64,000 nt of DNA from Chaetorhynchus papuensis (lineage: Eukaryota > Chordata > Aves > Passeriformes > Rhipiduridae). The notes beneath the pieces were generated by a model. The model was not told the origin of the DNA, did no database searches, and saw only the letters and a program-made list of their open reading frames with translations. Numbering within the stretch: the stretch's first letter is position 1; each line of letters begins with the position of its first letter. The position numbers and the translations under genes are program-made. Of the stretch, positions 51,301-63,600 are shown in pieces. The stretch covers positions 112,571-176,570 of the forward strand of contig VWYX01000758.1 of assembly GCA_013396525.1 (NCBI GenBank), written 5' to 3'.

Positions 51301-52498
51301 AAACACTTCTCTGTTCAATTACCTGTACATATCTGGTGATCAGGAGTTGGTCTTCTCCACGACTGACACCCTCCCACCCTGTGTAACACCAGTCCCTCCA
51401 AAATTCTTCCCACATATGTTGCTCCATCCATCCCAGGACCAGACACACCAGTGCCATACAGCCAAGCCATTCTCTACCCCTGCAAAGATGGCACTCACTT
51501 CACACCTCAGGAAGCTGTGCAGAGCAAGGTTTATCACTGATTTATGAGACTGTCACGCTGCAGGCCAGATTCCCATCACCCAGTTTGTAAATCTGAGTAA
51601 CTGAGCCCTATCTCAGAGCATTTTTCCAGCATATGCTGTTGTAGCAGATACTGTTGTCAGCACAGGATCCTTGACAAGAAACAAAATGTTTTTATTGGGT
51701 TCTCTAATGCAGTGATTCATCTTTTTTTTTCAGGTTTAATGTATTATTAATTGTTATTATTATTTTTTATAATTTGTTAAGCACTTACAGCATATTTCTC
51801 CACACACATGACTAAATTATGGTCCTGATCTTTGAGAGGCTGTATTTTCAGTAGACAGATTTTTCTCACAGACTGCTATAAGCTCACCATAATTTCTGCA
51901 ATATTTACAGTGTGTCTTAAAGGTCTACCACCTAGATCTTCAGCTTTCATTTTATTTTTTGTGAGCCTTTTTTCTCCTTCTGTTTGCAATCAGATGAAAG
52001 AGACTTAAAAATCTAACACATCTTTAAGAACAATACCTGTAGTTTTTTCTTATTAATCATTTGATTTCCTAGCCAATGCCATGAATTTTCAAGAACTACA
52101 GAAGACTCATAAAAAAACATGTGAAAGCAAATAGTGGTAAAATTACACTCTTCAAGCACCACAGAAAGAAACACCCCATGTTTTATACTCATTATTGTAT
52201 TTCCTGTACCATGGATTGTGCTACATGAGGGGGTACAGGAGAAATGAGCTCTGATCTCTTCAGGACCATAGGGGTGGTTCATGCACAGGGCAGTCTCCGA
52301 TCTGGGGGTCTGGGCTTGACATGGTTCCTGCCCACCCTCTCCACCTGACCACAGTTTCTCAGGGCATGTGTTTGCCCTGCATAATACAAAGCAAAAAATG
52401 ATCCAAGCTTTGAGGCAAGGTTTTACTTATGGCCTTCACAGTCCTTGCACGAAGCACAGCAGTTTTTGATTTAGACTCTCTTTTCAGATACGATGAAT
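45336..52498. other. Non-coding sequence, no gene seen
   Basis: No frame above about 126 codons and no recognisable protein. A 108-codon frame at 46249-46575 has a more ordinary amino-acid mix than its neighbours, but shows no family match. An AT-rich (TTA)n-like patch lies at about 51721-51780. Confidence 0.45.
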
Positions 52499-52588
52499 AA
52501 AATCACAGAATTGTTTGGGTTCAAAGGGACCTTAAATATCATCTAATCTAACCCCACTGCCATGGACAGGGACACGTCACACTAGACC
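52499..52588 (-). mobile_element. CR1 LINE, 3' part of a copy split by an LTR
   Basis: On the plus strand it runs AATCACAGAATTGTTTGGGT, then AAAGGGACCTTAAA, CCATGGACAGGGACA and CACTAGACC. This is the reverse complement of the CR1 3' end, with only about one octamer tail unit left. It continues at 53069 after the inserted LTR. Confidence 0.92.
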
Positions 52589-53068
52589 TGTATCCTAGTT
52601 TTCAGCCTAGGACAGAATTAACTTTCTTGCATTAGCCATGAGGGGGTGGAACCTGGAGATGTGAGGGCACGTCCAGGTTGTTATTCTTTACCCCCTGACC
52701 TCACTGCCAGAGGGTGGAAGGAAGGGATTCCTGCTTCCAGAAAGAGGTGGGCATGGCTTGCAGCAGGGGGAAAGCATGGGCATGCAGAGGGTCTGTCCAA
52801 CATTGGTTTTCATTGTCCCAGGCTTGGTGAACATTTTTGCATGTAAATCACCCTCTCTTTCGTACACTCTTGCCATTAGTATTGTTGCTGTTACTGTTCC
52901 TTCCCTTATCTCATTGGTGTTTCCAGTAAATCGTTCTTACCTCAGTCTGGAATCTTTCATGACTTCCTCAGGAAAAGGAGAGCAAGCAAGCTGTGTGTGA
53001 TTTGGGAGAGTCTCACAGAGCAGGGGAGAGGGCACTGAATTAGAGAGTGCCATTCCTAAACCACAACA
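52589..53068 (+). mobile_element. Solo ERVL-like LTR inserted inside CR1
   Basis: Starts TGTATCCTAGTTTTCAGCCT at 52589 and ends CTAAACCACAACA at 53068. The start resembles the TGTCCTGGTTTCAGCTGGGA-type beginning and the end resembles the AAACCACGACA-type end of a widespread avian ERVL LTR. An AGTAAA polyA-signal variant is at 52925-52930, inside a stretch reading TGGTGTTTCCAGTAAATCG that I also recognise from these LTRs. It cleanly interrupts CR1 between ACTAGACC and AGGTTGCCCA. A 5-bp target duplication is not clear (AGACC on the left; GCAGG, or ACAGC if the end is 53065, on the right). It is diverged and has no internal retroviral genes; reading frames in it are not genes. Confidence 0.88.
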
Positions 53069-53215
53069 GCAGGTTGCCCAAAGCCCCATCCATCCTTGTC
53101 TTGAACACTGCCAGGGATAGGGCACCCACAACTTCTCTGGGCAGATTATTCCAGTGTCTCACTACTCTCACAGTAACGAATTTCTATCTTATATCTATCC
53201 CTCTCGACCTGCTGG
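53069..53215 (-). mobile_element. CR1 LINE, upstream part of the split copy
   Basis: Resumes with AGGTTGCCCAAAGCCCCATC and continues through CTTGAACACTGCCAGGGAT, CACAACTTCTCTGGGCAG, GTGTCTCACTACTCTCACAG and AATTTCTATCTTATATC. All are collinear with CR1 3' sequence read in reverse. It fades out near 53215, the likely 5' truncation point. Together with 52499-52588 it forms one copy of about 235 bp. Confidence 0.92.
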
Positions 53216-54550
53216 TCATTCTGGAATAGAAGAAATAATATCCATGGCTATGGACAGGGCCAGCAAGTGCTGGGATGTGCTGTTCTAAAATGGCTGGAGC
53301 AGGAAAAGCAGCTTGCAGCAAGGAGTAAATGACAGATGTGAAAGCTCAGGTCAAACAGTAGTATTGCAGCTGTTCCATGCATCACCTTTGAGAAGCAAGA
53401 TCTCTTTTCAGCACCTGGAGGCAGGAAAATAGTTCAGAGATCCACAGTGCCTGATTCTGCTGGTCAAACAGCTACCTTTCACTCTCCCAGCTGATAGCAA
53501 TACTATGTACGAGATAGGAGAGAGACTTGTGGTTATTTATTGTTTTAAAATGAACTAGGCATATTGATTATTTTTCCCCTTTTCTTTCTGAAAACACGAT
53601 TAAGCTGGTGTAACAAACAGCTCCACTAATGGACTATGTCAGTAACTGATGGCCATCTCTGGCTGAAGTTAACTGCGTCCTTCTCTACTTGTTTCACCCC
53701 AGTGTTCCTTGCTCTGGCAGTGGCCACATACTGACTCATGACATCCTTCCACACCCACCAGGCATGGTTGTCATCTCAAAGTGAGTGTCATCATCTTGTT
53801 TCTAGGGGGCCGTGGTGCATGAAATGAGCAGATGTAGCTCCTTCATCTGGCCCAGACTCCCTGTCCCATTTAAGCAGAACAGGGCAGCCACTGTCAGCCA
53901 GGGGCTCGAGGGAGTGCTTCATGCCCTTTCAGAATCTGTCTGCTGGGGAAGCACAGGAAGGTAACAGCCCCCACACTGCTACCTCTCCCAATCCCACACA
54001 GAAAACGTGACAGGAGTGGGAGATGCTGCTCAGAAAGGTAGATTGGAAAGAGGATGACTGAGGACATCCAGTCATGCAGACAGTGCCTCAGCCACTGGAT
54101 CTCTGGGACCCATCCCAGGAAAAAAAACCCTGTTTCATGAGTCCAGAGATGAGACTAAATAGAGTGAGAATGTCCCAGCAAGGCTCCTGCAAGCAAGGAG
54201 TGGCACTCTTTTTCGTGCCGTCAGATCCTTCCAGGACCATGTCCCCAGGCTTCCATCACCAAATCATCACAGTGCCATGACTTTGAGCCCACCTTGGGGG
54301 TAGGAGCTGTCAGGCTCATGCCAGGCCACAGGATGCCCTCTGCACTTACAGCAGTGCTAGCACAACAACAGCATTTGTTTTTGGACTGGCTTTGCACAGG
54401 GTCATGCACCACAGCTGCCTGAAGGTCTTCTGTTGGTTCATAATAAGTTTGGTGGAATCAGCCACCTGTGTGAACTGAGCCCCAACCTGGTGGGGCTGCT
54501 TGCACACCCCAGATTTGGCACGTGATTCGAAGCACCACTGAGTCGAGGGT
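53216..54550. other. Non-coding sequence, no gene seen
   Basis: No protein-like frame and no recognised repeat. Confidence 0.5.
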
Positions 54551-54800
54551 CTGTTAGACAGGGGGAGGGCCCCAGCTGAAAGCACCCACCCCCTGTGCTG
54601 TTTCAGAGGAATGAAAGAACCTTGTGCAGAGGGCTGAGGGCATCAGTCATCGCTCTGAAAGGATGGCAGAGAGTGACCTTGCATATAAATAACTGAAACG
54701 CACAACCCAGGACTTTCTGTCTCTGTCAGACAACCCTCGACAGACAGCTGTGAGAAATACAGCATCCACACAGTAATAAAAAACAGGCTTACATTTGTCA
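54551..54800 (+). mobile_element. Possible LTR-like segment (TATA box and polyA signal)
   Basis: TATAAATA at 54684-54691 is followed, about 85 bp downstream, by AATAAA at 54775-54780. Between them, TCTCTGTCAGACAACCCTCG and GACAGCTGTGAGAAAT resemble R/U5-type sequence of avian ERVs. A TGTTAGACAG start at about 54551 is possible. No target duplication or firm 3' CA end was found, so this is tentative. The alternative is a unique stretch with chance promoter-like motifs. Confidence 0.3.
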
Positions 54801-56629
54801 CCTCATTGAATCCAAGTATAAAATATGATACATCTTTCTCCAGCTGACAATGTCTTCTGTATCATCTTCAGGCCAGGTTCCACCCCGCTGAGGCTCCTGA
54901 AGGAAGGTACAGATTACATGCACATGCGTGCACAGGGGAGGTTCCACCAGCACCTAACATGGTGAATTGGCCACCTGCCTGTAGGGGAGACTCCTGCACA
55001 GAGGATTAAATACCCACCACTCTGCCTTTTTCTTTCTACTGCCTCCAGTGAGAATCATGAAGGTATACTCAAAGGCAGAGGCTGGCTTATAAGTCTTCAC
55101 CTGAAGTGTCTAATAAAGCAAAACCCCTGTATTTTCAAACAAGCTGACTGTCATGCTACAGTGCCTTCTCATCACAGTAACACCTCAGATACTTACAGAG
55201 TACTGATGTGAAAATAACTATACTTGTACCCAGTGACTGTGCATGGACAAGATACTGCCAGGGAACTTGCAACTGTTGGTAATGCTGTGCTTTTCCAGAT
55301 ATTTTTCTACCAAATTATGTGAGCAGTGGGCCAGTTCTTCCAAAACTGCAACAGGACTGCAGGGTCACAGGAGCACAACTCAATACCCCTATACCCACCA
55401 CTGTGGCTGCTCAAGAAAAACCTTAAAAATGCAAATATTTTCCAATGAAGCACAGTTTCAGTCCCATATCCATAAATGATGCTCAGAAAGCATAGATATT
55501 TCCCCCAGCTCACCACAAGAACCTTTCTCCTGCTGTCCTAGACTCTGTCAGCACTGGCAATGGCTGCAGTCATGCTTCCTGGATTGAGTTTCATGGACAG
55601 TTGAACTTCTTTACAACAGCATGGTGTGTCTCCCTCAGATCATCTCTGGATTATGGTTGAGCACCTCCTCTGTGTCTAAAGATGCTCTCATACAAGTAGT
55701 TCTTCATTCTGTTACATCAGTCTGATGGTACAGCTCCCCTCAAAAAATACAGTGGACATGTGGAAGTGGTTTGCAGATGACTGGGTTGCACAGCCCACCT
55801 TGCAGGTGGGCACCAGGGCTCCAAAACCTTAAGCTGAACTCTGAATTTGGCCAAAACAACTGTTATAGTATGTAATTGGGAGTTTTCTCTTTTTTTATCT
55901 TTGTTTCCTTATTTTAAAGGCAAAAAGAAGACAGAGAGGAAAGCAATCTCGGAATCAACCCACTTCCCCTCACAGTCAGGGAGAAGTCCTCCACATACTC
56001 CCAGCTTGAATGAAACCAAAGCTTATCAGTTTCATCACATTTTCACAGAAAATATTTTGAATTCATTGACCATGTATCTTAACCATGTAGTTGCAAATGC
56101 AACTACAGAGAATAGATGAAGTGGTAAGACAGGACTTAAGACTCTCTTTAAACAAAAACCCAAGGCTGTCCAAGAGTACCTTGAGACTGATAGATTCCAT
56201 TGCATTCAACACACATTTCCCACACCACCAGGACCCTGAAAGTCCCCAGTGCTGCCATGTCCTATGATGGGACCTGTGAGTTCTGTACCTGAGCCAGGCA
56301 TCCTCCAAAGGCTCTGCTGGGGAAGGAGAGAAAAGCAGTACTCTGAGGAAGAGGGGCATCAGCACAGGTCAAGGCCAGGAAGGAAGGTAGTGCCAGGCCG
56401 GTATTCCTAGAAATAGTTCTGAAAGTCCAGCTTTCCATCTGAGCAAATATTTGTGTTGGTACTAATCACAGCTGCCTTTCTCAAGTTCTGGTAATACCTT
56501 CATTCATATTCCTGTGTAAAGTTCTGTTTGTAGTTAAGAGCCTCCACAGACTCCTCTGCACGTACCACTGAAATGGGGTGACTTCATGCTCTGGCAGATA
56601 GATGGGATTGTACTGTGTATATTTACATT

Positions 56630-56750
56630 TTTAAAAAAAGATATTGCTAATGCATTTCAGTAATGATAATTAAAAAAAGTCTTTCTAGCCATTACAGTAA
56701 TGGCTTTGAGCTAATTGCTTGCATTTGCGCTCAAATGTGGTTCTCCCCTC
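56630..56750. promoter_or_regulatory. Candidate conserved non-coding element
   Basis: TTGCTAATGCATTTCAG (near 56644), GTAATGATAATTAAAA (near 56661), ATTACAGTAATGGC (near 56692) and GAGCTAATTGCTTGCATTTG (near 56709) lie in 110 bp. This is a dense run of POU/homeobox-type cores with two imperfect copies of a GCTAAT...GCATTT pattern. Enhancer function is inferred from motif density. Confidence 0.33.
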
Positions 56751-59021
56751 TCTGACTCATTTCCATTTTTATGGAAATCAGCTTGCTTGCTACACTTTTA
56801 ACTCACAGCTCTTGAGGACCAGCTGTTGTCTGACTTCCTCACTCAGGTAGGAACCTACTCCACGGACTGCAGTAGGACCACTTGCGGAGGAAGATGCTAC
56901 TTAGCACAGGTAAAATTTCCAGAACCTGACTTACAGTCCACAGGATGTGCTGGAAGATGCTGTGTGCTTTTTGTACCTGCTGAGTTACACCCTGAGGGAT
57001 GCAGGCAGGCAGAGCCATCTCCCCTTGGAATTAGCTTTCTTGCAGTTCTGCCTATTGCCCAGTGGCATTAAAAAATAAATAAGGGAGCTCTTTCATGTCA
57101 TGGGCTGAACATGCAGCTGCTCCAAAAAGACTTTACAGCGTGGCAATCCCTGTCCCCTCAGCCTCCTTGCTGATCACTGGTACAAGAATTTCCATGTTAA
57201 CAGGTGACTGTTCTCCACAAGGGTCTATACTGTACTTGGCAACCAAGGTTGCTTTAAGTTCCTTGGAACTTCCTGGTTGACAATTTATTGGAGCCACAGG
57301 TAAAGACAAAGGACTATGAGGTTGGAAATTTGCTTTGCCCAACCTAGAGATAAGAAAGCCCGTTCCACAATGCATAAGCTGAAGCCATGGTCCAATAGGA
57401 TCCACAACCGCTGGCAGTCTTGCTCCAGCAGTTATAGGATGGCTCCTTTTCTCTTGAGCACCAGAGAAGAGAAATGTGACTTAGACATGCATCTGGAGTC
57501 ACCTTCAAGCATTTACTGAAGAACACAGTGACTGACTCTGGTCAAGGGTTGTTGCACATTTCACAGGAGAGCACAAAACCTGTCAGAAAGTGTCTGCTGC
57601 CTAAATGCTGCAAAGCTCCCTCTGCTTGGAGCACACCCAGTCTATCTTGAAACAACTGAGAACCATAAGCAACAGACCCTGAACTCATGAAAAAAGAGCT
57701 CCAGCTCTGAAACGTGTTGGACACTGACTTGCAAATGAAAGGAAGATATTCCACTGCCTTCCTGATGTTCACATGCTCTTTTTCCACATGTAATCTGACC
57801 ATGCAGAATCAGAGGGTAGGAAGGGAGAAGTGCCTGAAAGAGGGAATTGTGCTGTGCCAGGGTCTTTTTTCTCCAGGGCGTTTGAGAGAATCAATAACAC
57901 CTGCTGAGCACCTTCATTTCATCTCCACTCAGCACTGAGAAGTCCTGGTATCCAGTATGGGGAGCACGGCTTTTCTTAAAATACCTGTTTGTGTTGCTGA
58001 CAGACGCAAGTTTGGGCTTGAGTTCCCAGATCTAGATGACTGTACTGCACTTAGGTGCAACTCTCACAAGACTATGGTCATGTGAGGGGAATTTCCCTAG
58101 GCACCTGTGTCAAAAGTGTAGGTTCTGGTCATCTTCCCTTTCCATTCAGCAGCTCAGCTGTTCTGAGGACCTGCAATTCCACTTTGCACAGATCCATGTA
58201 CTCAATGTTCTCCTCATCTCTTTGCATGTTATTTTTCTGTTATTTTCCCCTTTTCGCTCCAGACTTAGAAAACGCAATCCAGTCTTTCTTCAGGCAAAGG
58301 CATCCATAGGTGTCCCCAGGAACTTTGTCCAAAGATTGTTGTGTCCACTTCAATGCTGGACCTAAATTATGTGTCTGTACTCCTGAAAACCGAATGAAGT
58401 TACTTTATTATTTTGTCCTGCTGCATACATGTGGCTCTTTTTCCTCATTCATGAACCAGATGAGGGAAAAATTAAATAAGTATCTTGTAGATTTACATTC
58501 CCAACACAGAATTTGTTGCTTTATATCCCTAAGTCTATCTGTCAGCTTCTATCGCACATTAGGGCCCTTGCTGGAACAACGGTTGCACTATTTTTAAATT
58601 AGTTTTCCTTGTTGGTGTTTAAATGAAAAGAGACATCTAATTTGTGACTGAAAATGTTTGTCACTTCTTAGGGGGATCCAGACACACAAAATACAATTAA
58701 CATCTCCAAAGAACATTGCATAGAGGTTCAGCAGCAGCTGACAGGGAAAATGAAAACAAATAAAATCAGTTGTTCTAATACCATAACTCGAGTGGCAAGT
58801 GTAATCTTCCCCCTTTCTCTGAGGTCGGAATTGCTTTCCTGCAACAGCTTTCATTATGAAAATGTGGCACTTCTCAGCACCAGAATATTAAGACAACACA
58901 TGCCCACAGGGGCCCAGATCATTTTAACAAGGAACAAACAATCCAGAATGCAGCTTTTATGGCGTTTTTTTCTGAGCTAACACCTGCTTTGCAGCAAATG
59001 AACAACGGTAATGATAAGCAT

Positions 59022-59059
59022 GACGACGCACACGTGTCTGGGCTGAGATGTGCGTCATC
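59022..59059. promoter_or_regulatory. CpG-bearing inverted repeat with central E-box
   Basis: Left arm GACGACGCACA (59022-59032) and right arm TGTGCGTCATC (59049-59059) are inverted copies with one mismatch. They are separated by a 16-bp spacer, and the palindromic E-box CACGTG (59031-59036) overlaps the left arm. The right arm holds TGCGTCA, close to a CRE/ATF half-site. Several CpGs cluster here in otherwise CpG-poor DNA. A protein-binding site is plausible; a weak hairpin is the alternative. Confidence 0.4.
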
Positions 59060-60389
59060 GGCATCTTTTCCTCCCTACCACCTCAGGAAGGGCCCGGTGG
59101 CCAGTGTTACTTTTAGGACTGCCAGAACCTTTGGCCACTGGCTAAGGACAAGCTCTGTGATTCCTCGAGCTGTTGATCTTATGGGGTGGCCCTGACCTGC
59201 TCAGGAGACTGTAAGATCAGTCAAGCTACTGAAGGTCTCCCAGCCTCTTGAGAAATTTATTGAGGAGTGGATGGAATTTTATCCCTTGTTTACCACTGTA
59301 GCTCAGGACTCCCAAGACATTTGCTTACAGTCACAGAGTGAACAAATGGCCCAGGCAGAACAGAAACAGAAGGTCTAATCCCTGCTTTGTGGCAGGTCCC
59401 ACAAGGGTCCCCAGCTGTGTATATTTTCAACATCAGGTTGGGAGTAGGAAGAGATGGACAAAGCAAGAAGATGCATACCTACCTGCAGTTTTCTACAAGT
59501 AATTGTATCAGATACCTTTCTTAAGGCCTAACTGACATCACCATCCAGAAAAACAAAAAGTCTTGCAAATATACTAATTCTTAAATCCGGTTTTATTTAT
59601 TCTCTAAATGAGCTGTGTCTGTGAAACTTATGTGCCAGAACTCCTCACAGTGGAATCTCCTACCCAGATCAGATTTGACATCTTGGGGCTGAACTCTGCC
59701 AAAGTTTACACAGTGGCATGTTTCCTGCCTTACTGGGAAGAACCCGTGTTTTCTATCACTGACTCTGACTCTCAGAGAGCAGCTGCCCATGTTCTGGCTG
59801 CTGAAGGCAGAGTGATGCCTGGCTGGCACAGCCAGCCCTGGAGCCAGTGCAGTGCAGCCCTCTTAGTGAGAGATAAGCCACCTGTCTGGAAGCGACCCAT
59901 GGACTAATCAAGGCTATGAATTGAGCCACTCTGTTCTGTGAAATAACTTCAGAATAGTGAAATGTAACCTTGAGACTAAGATCCAGCTGATATAACAGCT
60001 AGTGAAAATATTATTTAAAACTTATTTAAAAATATCTCTAATTCAAACAGGAATTTCCCAGATCTCGGAACTTAGTGCAAAACCAAAAAGTATTAGCTTT
60101 GAGAATCATATGACCTGCCTTTAGTTATTTGCCACTGTTGTTTCTCCAAAACTGTTCTGTATGTCTTGTCCTTGGCTTGCTTCTACCCATTTTTTTCACT
60201 GCACATTGGATAGTGGAAGATAGATTATGCTTACTAAATTTGCTAGCACTAAGCTGCAAGGGACTGCACATACAGTGGAGGACAAGTTCAGGACTCAGAA
60301 TGACCTTAACGGGCTGTAGGAATGGTCTGGGGAAGGAACGTGTTAGAGAAGGGGTATGTGTGAGATTTTACACAGCTAAATAACCACCA

Positions 60390-60690
60390 GCACAAGAACA
60401 GGATTGAAAGGCATGGATTAGATAGGAGTTTTACAGGAAAACAACAACACACCCTATGGTACCTTAACCTGCAGCAAGGGACATACAGGCTGCTTGTTAG
60501 AAAATACATTTAAAAAGGGAAGCAGCTTGGTCATGTACCAAGACTCTACGGGATCTGCCTTCGCTCAAGGTCTTCAAGGAGAGATGTGGAAAAATGTCAT
60601 TCATCAATCATTTGTGTACCAGTGATCCTGAATGAGACAATGGACTACAGGGCCACCTCTTCCACCTCTGTATTTCCAATGAACTCTGTG
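60390..60690 (+). mobile_element. Decayed ancient CR1-like fragment
   Basis: The order of motifs follows the end of old CR1 subfamilies: GCAAGGGACATACAGGCT near 60474, GGTCTTCAAGGAGAGATGTGG near 60570, CAGTGATCCTGAATGAGA near 60621, then GGACTACAGGGCCACCTCTT near 60642. It has no octamer tail and many mismatches. The identification is from memory of the family and is moderate at best; upstream limits are unclear. Confidence 0.42.
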
Positions 60691-63600
60691 GCAGACCTGT
60701 TGCAGGACAGCTCTGTTTCTGCACAGGGGATTCCAGATGGGGCACAGGAGAATGGCTAAGATCTGGAGAGGGCCAGAGGACTGATATCTGGAGCAGCCAG
60801 GAGCACCATTAATCTTGTAACCACAACAGAATCTTTAATGTTGACCAAGACCAGTAAATTTGCCAGTAACATCTGCAGAGAATCTAAGACTAGCTTGATC
60901 TAAGGATTATTTTTCCTCAGGCTTAGGACTGATTCACAGTTTATGGTATAGCCAGTAAGATACTGTCATCACTTAGCTAGTGACTTGCACAGGATTTGCA
61001 ATGCTGTAAAGCCAAGACTCTTGGAAAGGGTTCATTTCCAGAGCAAACTCATGTAACTGAGCAACCAGCTGTGGCCTAGCTCTCCCTCTGCCTCCCCAGT
61101 CCCTAGAGCTTACAGGTCTCATGCAGACCTCTTACCTCAGGTCAGGTTATGAAAGGGGTCATGCTTTTAAGTTCTGGAAGTTCCCCAGATCAGTCCCTGG
61201 TGTTAGCCAGCATAGCAGTCATCCCAGCCACATTGCTGTTGCATTATTTTTGCTCTGTGGATGAAAAGAGGATTAAAGTCTTCAGAGCTGCCAATTCAGA
61301 TTCTTTTTGTTGCAATCCACTCATTTATGCAAACAAAACCTGCAAAGCTGGAAGGAGACTGACACATAAGATTTAGAGTGGAGTATGGAATAGAGATGCT
61401 GCATTTTGCCAAATAGAAAATCTATGTGCATCTCACTGGGAAGCCAAGCAGAGACCTTAAAGAAGATGGAGGGGAGCAGAAAGGATGCCACAATTCACCC
61501 CCACACATTGAAAGCAAATGACAGGAAGACCCTCAGGGCCTACAACTGACTAAAGAGAGAATGTAAATAGCTTTGACTGAGAACATGCTTTGAAAACATA
61601 TGAAAATGCTTCTGTACCTTCTGGTTACTTCTGTTTCCCTTAGGGATTCCATTGTAGTGGGTGGGATAGCAGTGGAAGTGACAGAGGACAAAGAACACTG
61701 TTTTCCTCTTGGCAGAACTTTGTTTTTCCTCCTTCACTTTCCTTGGAACGAAATCATGATTATTCCATTCTCCACAGCCCACTCCACTTCTCCTTTCTGA
61801 AAAGAAGACTTTCTGGTTATATAAAATAAATAATGGAACCCAATTCAGATGCAGGAGCTACAGATGTCAGCTCTGCCACCCCTTTCTCCCTTTCTCTTGT
61901 TCTCATTAATAGGAGAACCTCATCATTCCTTTTGAAAAAGGATAGAAAAATTTCTTTGCAAGACAAAGAATACCTTTTTACTAGTCTTCAAAGAATTACT
62001 GCGCAAAATGTACAATCTGTTCAGGATTACACACTGAACATCTACATTTAAAGCAGAATTTCCAGGACAATTCAGGATTTCTCAGAAGGGTTCTGAAAGG
62101 GAAATTTTAGTCAAAAGATCTACTCTTGTATAAGCTTTGTTCAGCCTGCCAAAAAATTGCTAGCTTTGTCTAATCCATCATAAGGTACGACACATCAGAA
62201 AGCATGACACAGCTTAAATGAAGGGTGGTATTTTGTAAAAGCATCTGACCTCATGCCAACACCCATCTGAATTCCCAGTCTGCTCACGTCCCCATTTTGT
62301 CTCTCTTGTTTACCAGGAGCTGAAGCCTGCCCAACGCACTCGACTGCACACACAGACATCCACTAGCAGAAAAATATGATGGAAAGCAAACATTTACCAG
62401 TGGCTAGTATGCTTTAACTTCTGTGTGGGCAAACTCAGTCCTGACAGAAAATGGTGAGAGTGACAGCCTTGGCTTTTGAAAGCCTCTCTGTAGTGAGACT
62501 AGGCAGCAAAATGTGAAAGCAGAGGTTGTTATATATTCACAGGTTGTCCCAGTGCCATTCTGTGGGGAGACAGGCCTTTAGCCTCCATTCAGGCTTATCA
62601 TGCTCCTCTGAGGGTACAGCCAGGGAGCCAATTAGCACTAACGATGGCAGAGGTGATTTAGTGATATGGATATCTGTGTATAAGGAAACGATGGGTGTTG
62701 TCAGATCAGTGGAATAAAATATCACTCCTGGAGCAGCCCAGTCATGCCAGTTAGCTAGAGGCACCAGGTGTCCAGAGAAATGAACTGCAGATCCTCACCT
62801 AAATATAGCCTGGTGAGCAGTTTTGGTTTGTTTTTTTTAATTTTGCTCATTACTCTGCTGTACTGCCCTTATTCAGCAAAGCATTGAGGTATAGGCATAA
62901 TTCAAAGCACATCCGCAGCCTGCTCTTCATACACTTAAAATCACAGATGTGCTCATCTGAATTGCTAGATGAAAGACCAGGAGCACTACATGGTTATCTC
63001 AAGCACCCAAAACTCCTCTGGTCACACATCCCACAGGATGATGACAGAAGTGGCACAGGAACTACTCATAATCCTTAGGGACTGTAAATGACATGATGGC
63101 AACAGCACAGCCACGTATATAACTGTTCTGTATATCTCTGCCTTGATAAATGCATATACAAATATTAACTAGTTCAGTAAATCCTAAATACATGCCTACA
63201 TGTACTGCCCTCTCTATCTCTTCAGCTTTCCCTATGTCAATTTGAATCACTGACATCTCATGGACGCAGAAGGATTTCTGGCAGAGGGAGAGGGAGGAAT
63301 CAAGACTTGCAATTTTTAACTTTTGGAGTTCCTAGAACAATTAGTTTCATCTTTGTCTCTTTTCTGCCTTTCCTTTCACTTTTAAATCCTTCACCCCGTA
63401 TGAATTTTCAGTAGATGCTCCAAGAGCTCGTATTTTCTGCCCATGTGAGGCTGCACACAGATTTTCTGTGCAGATTGTCACTTTCTCTTCTATCTGCCAT
63501 TCCAAAAAGAAACCAGTTCTTTCACAGTCCCACACTGGCGCTCACAGGCACATCTACTTGCAGCATGACTCTGCAAAATTACCTCTGTGCCTCATTAAAA

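Larger units (their letters stand above)
54801..60380. other. Non-coding sequence with two regulatory-looking sites
   Basis: No gene recognised. The largest frame is 110 codons or fewer (58036-58365 plus, 109 codons) and none looks like a known protein. Candidate elements at 56.63 and 59.02 kb are listed separately. Confidence 0.5.
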
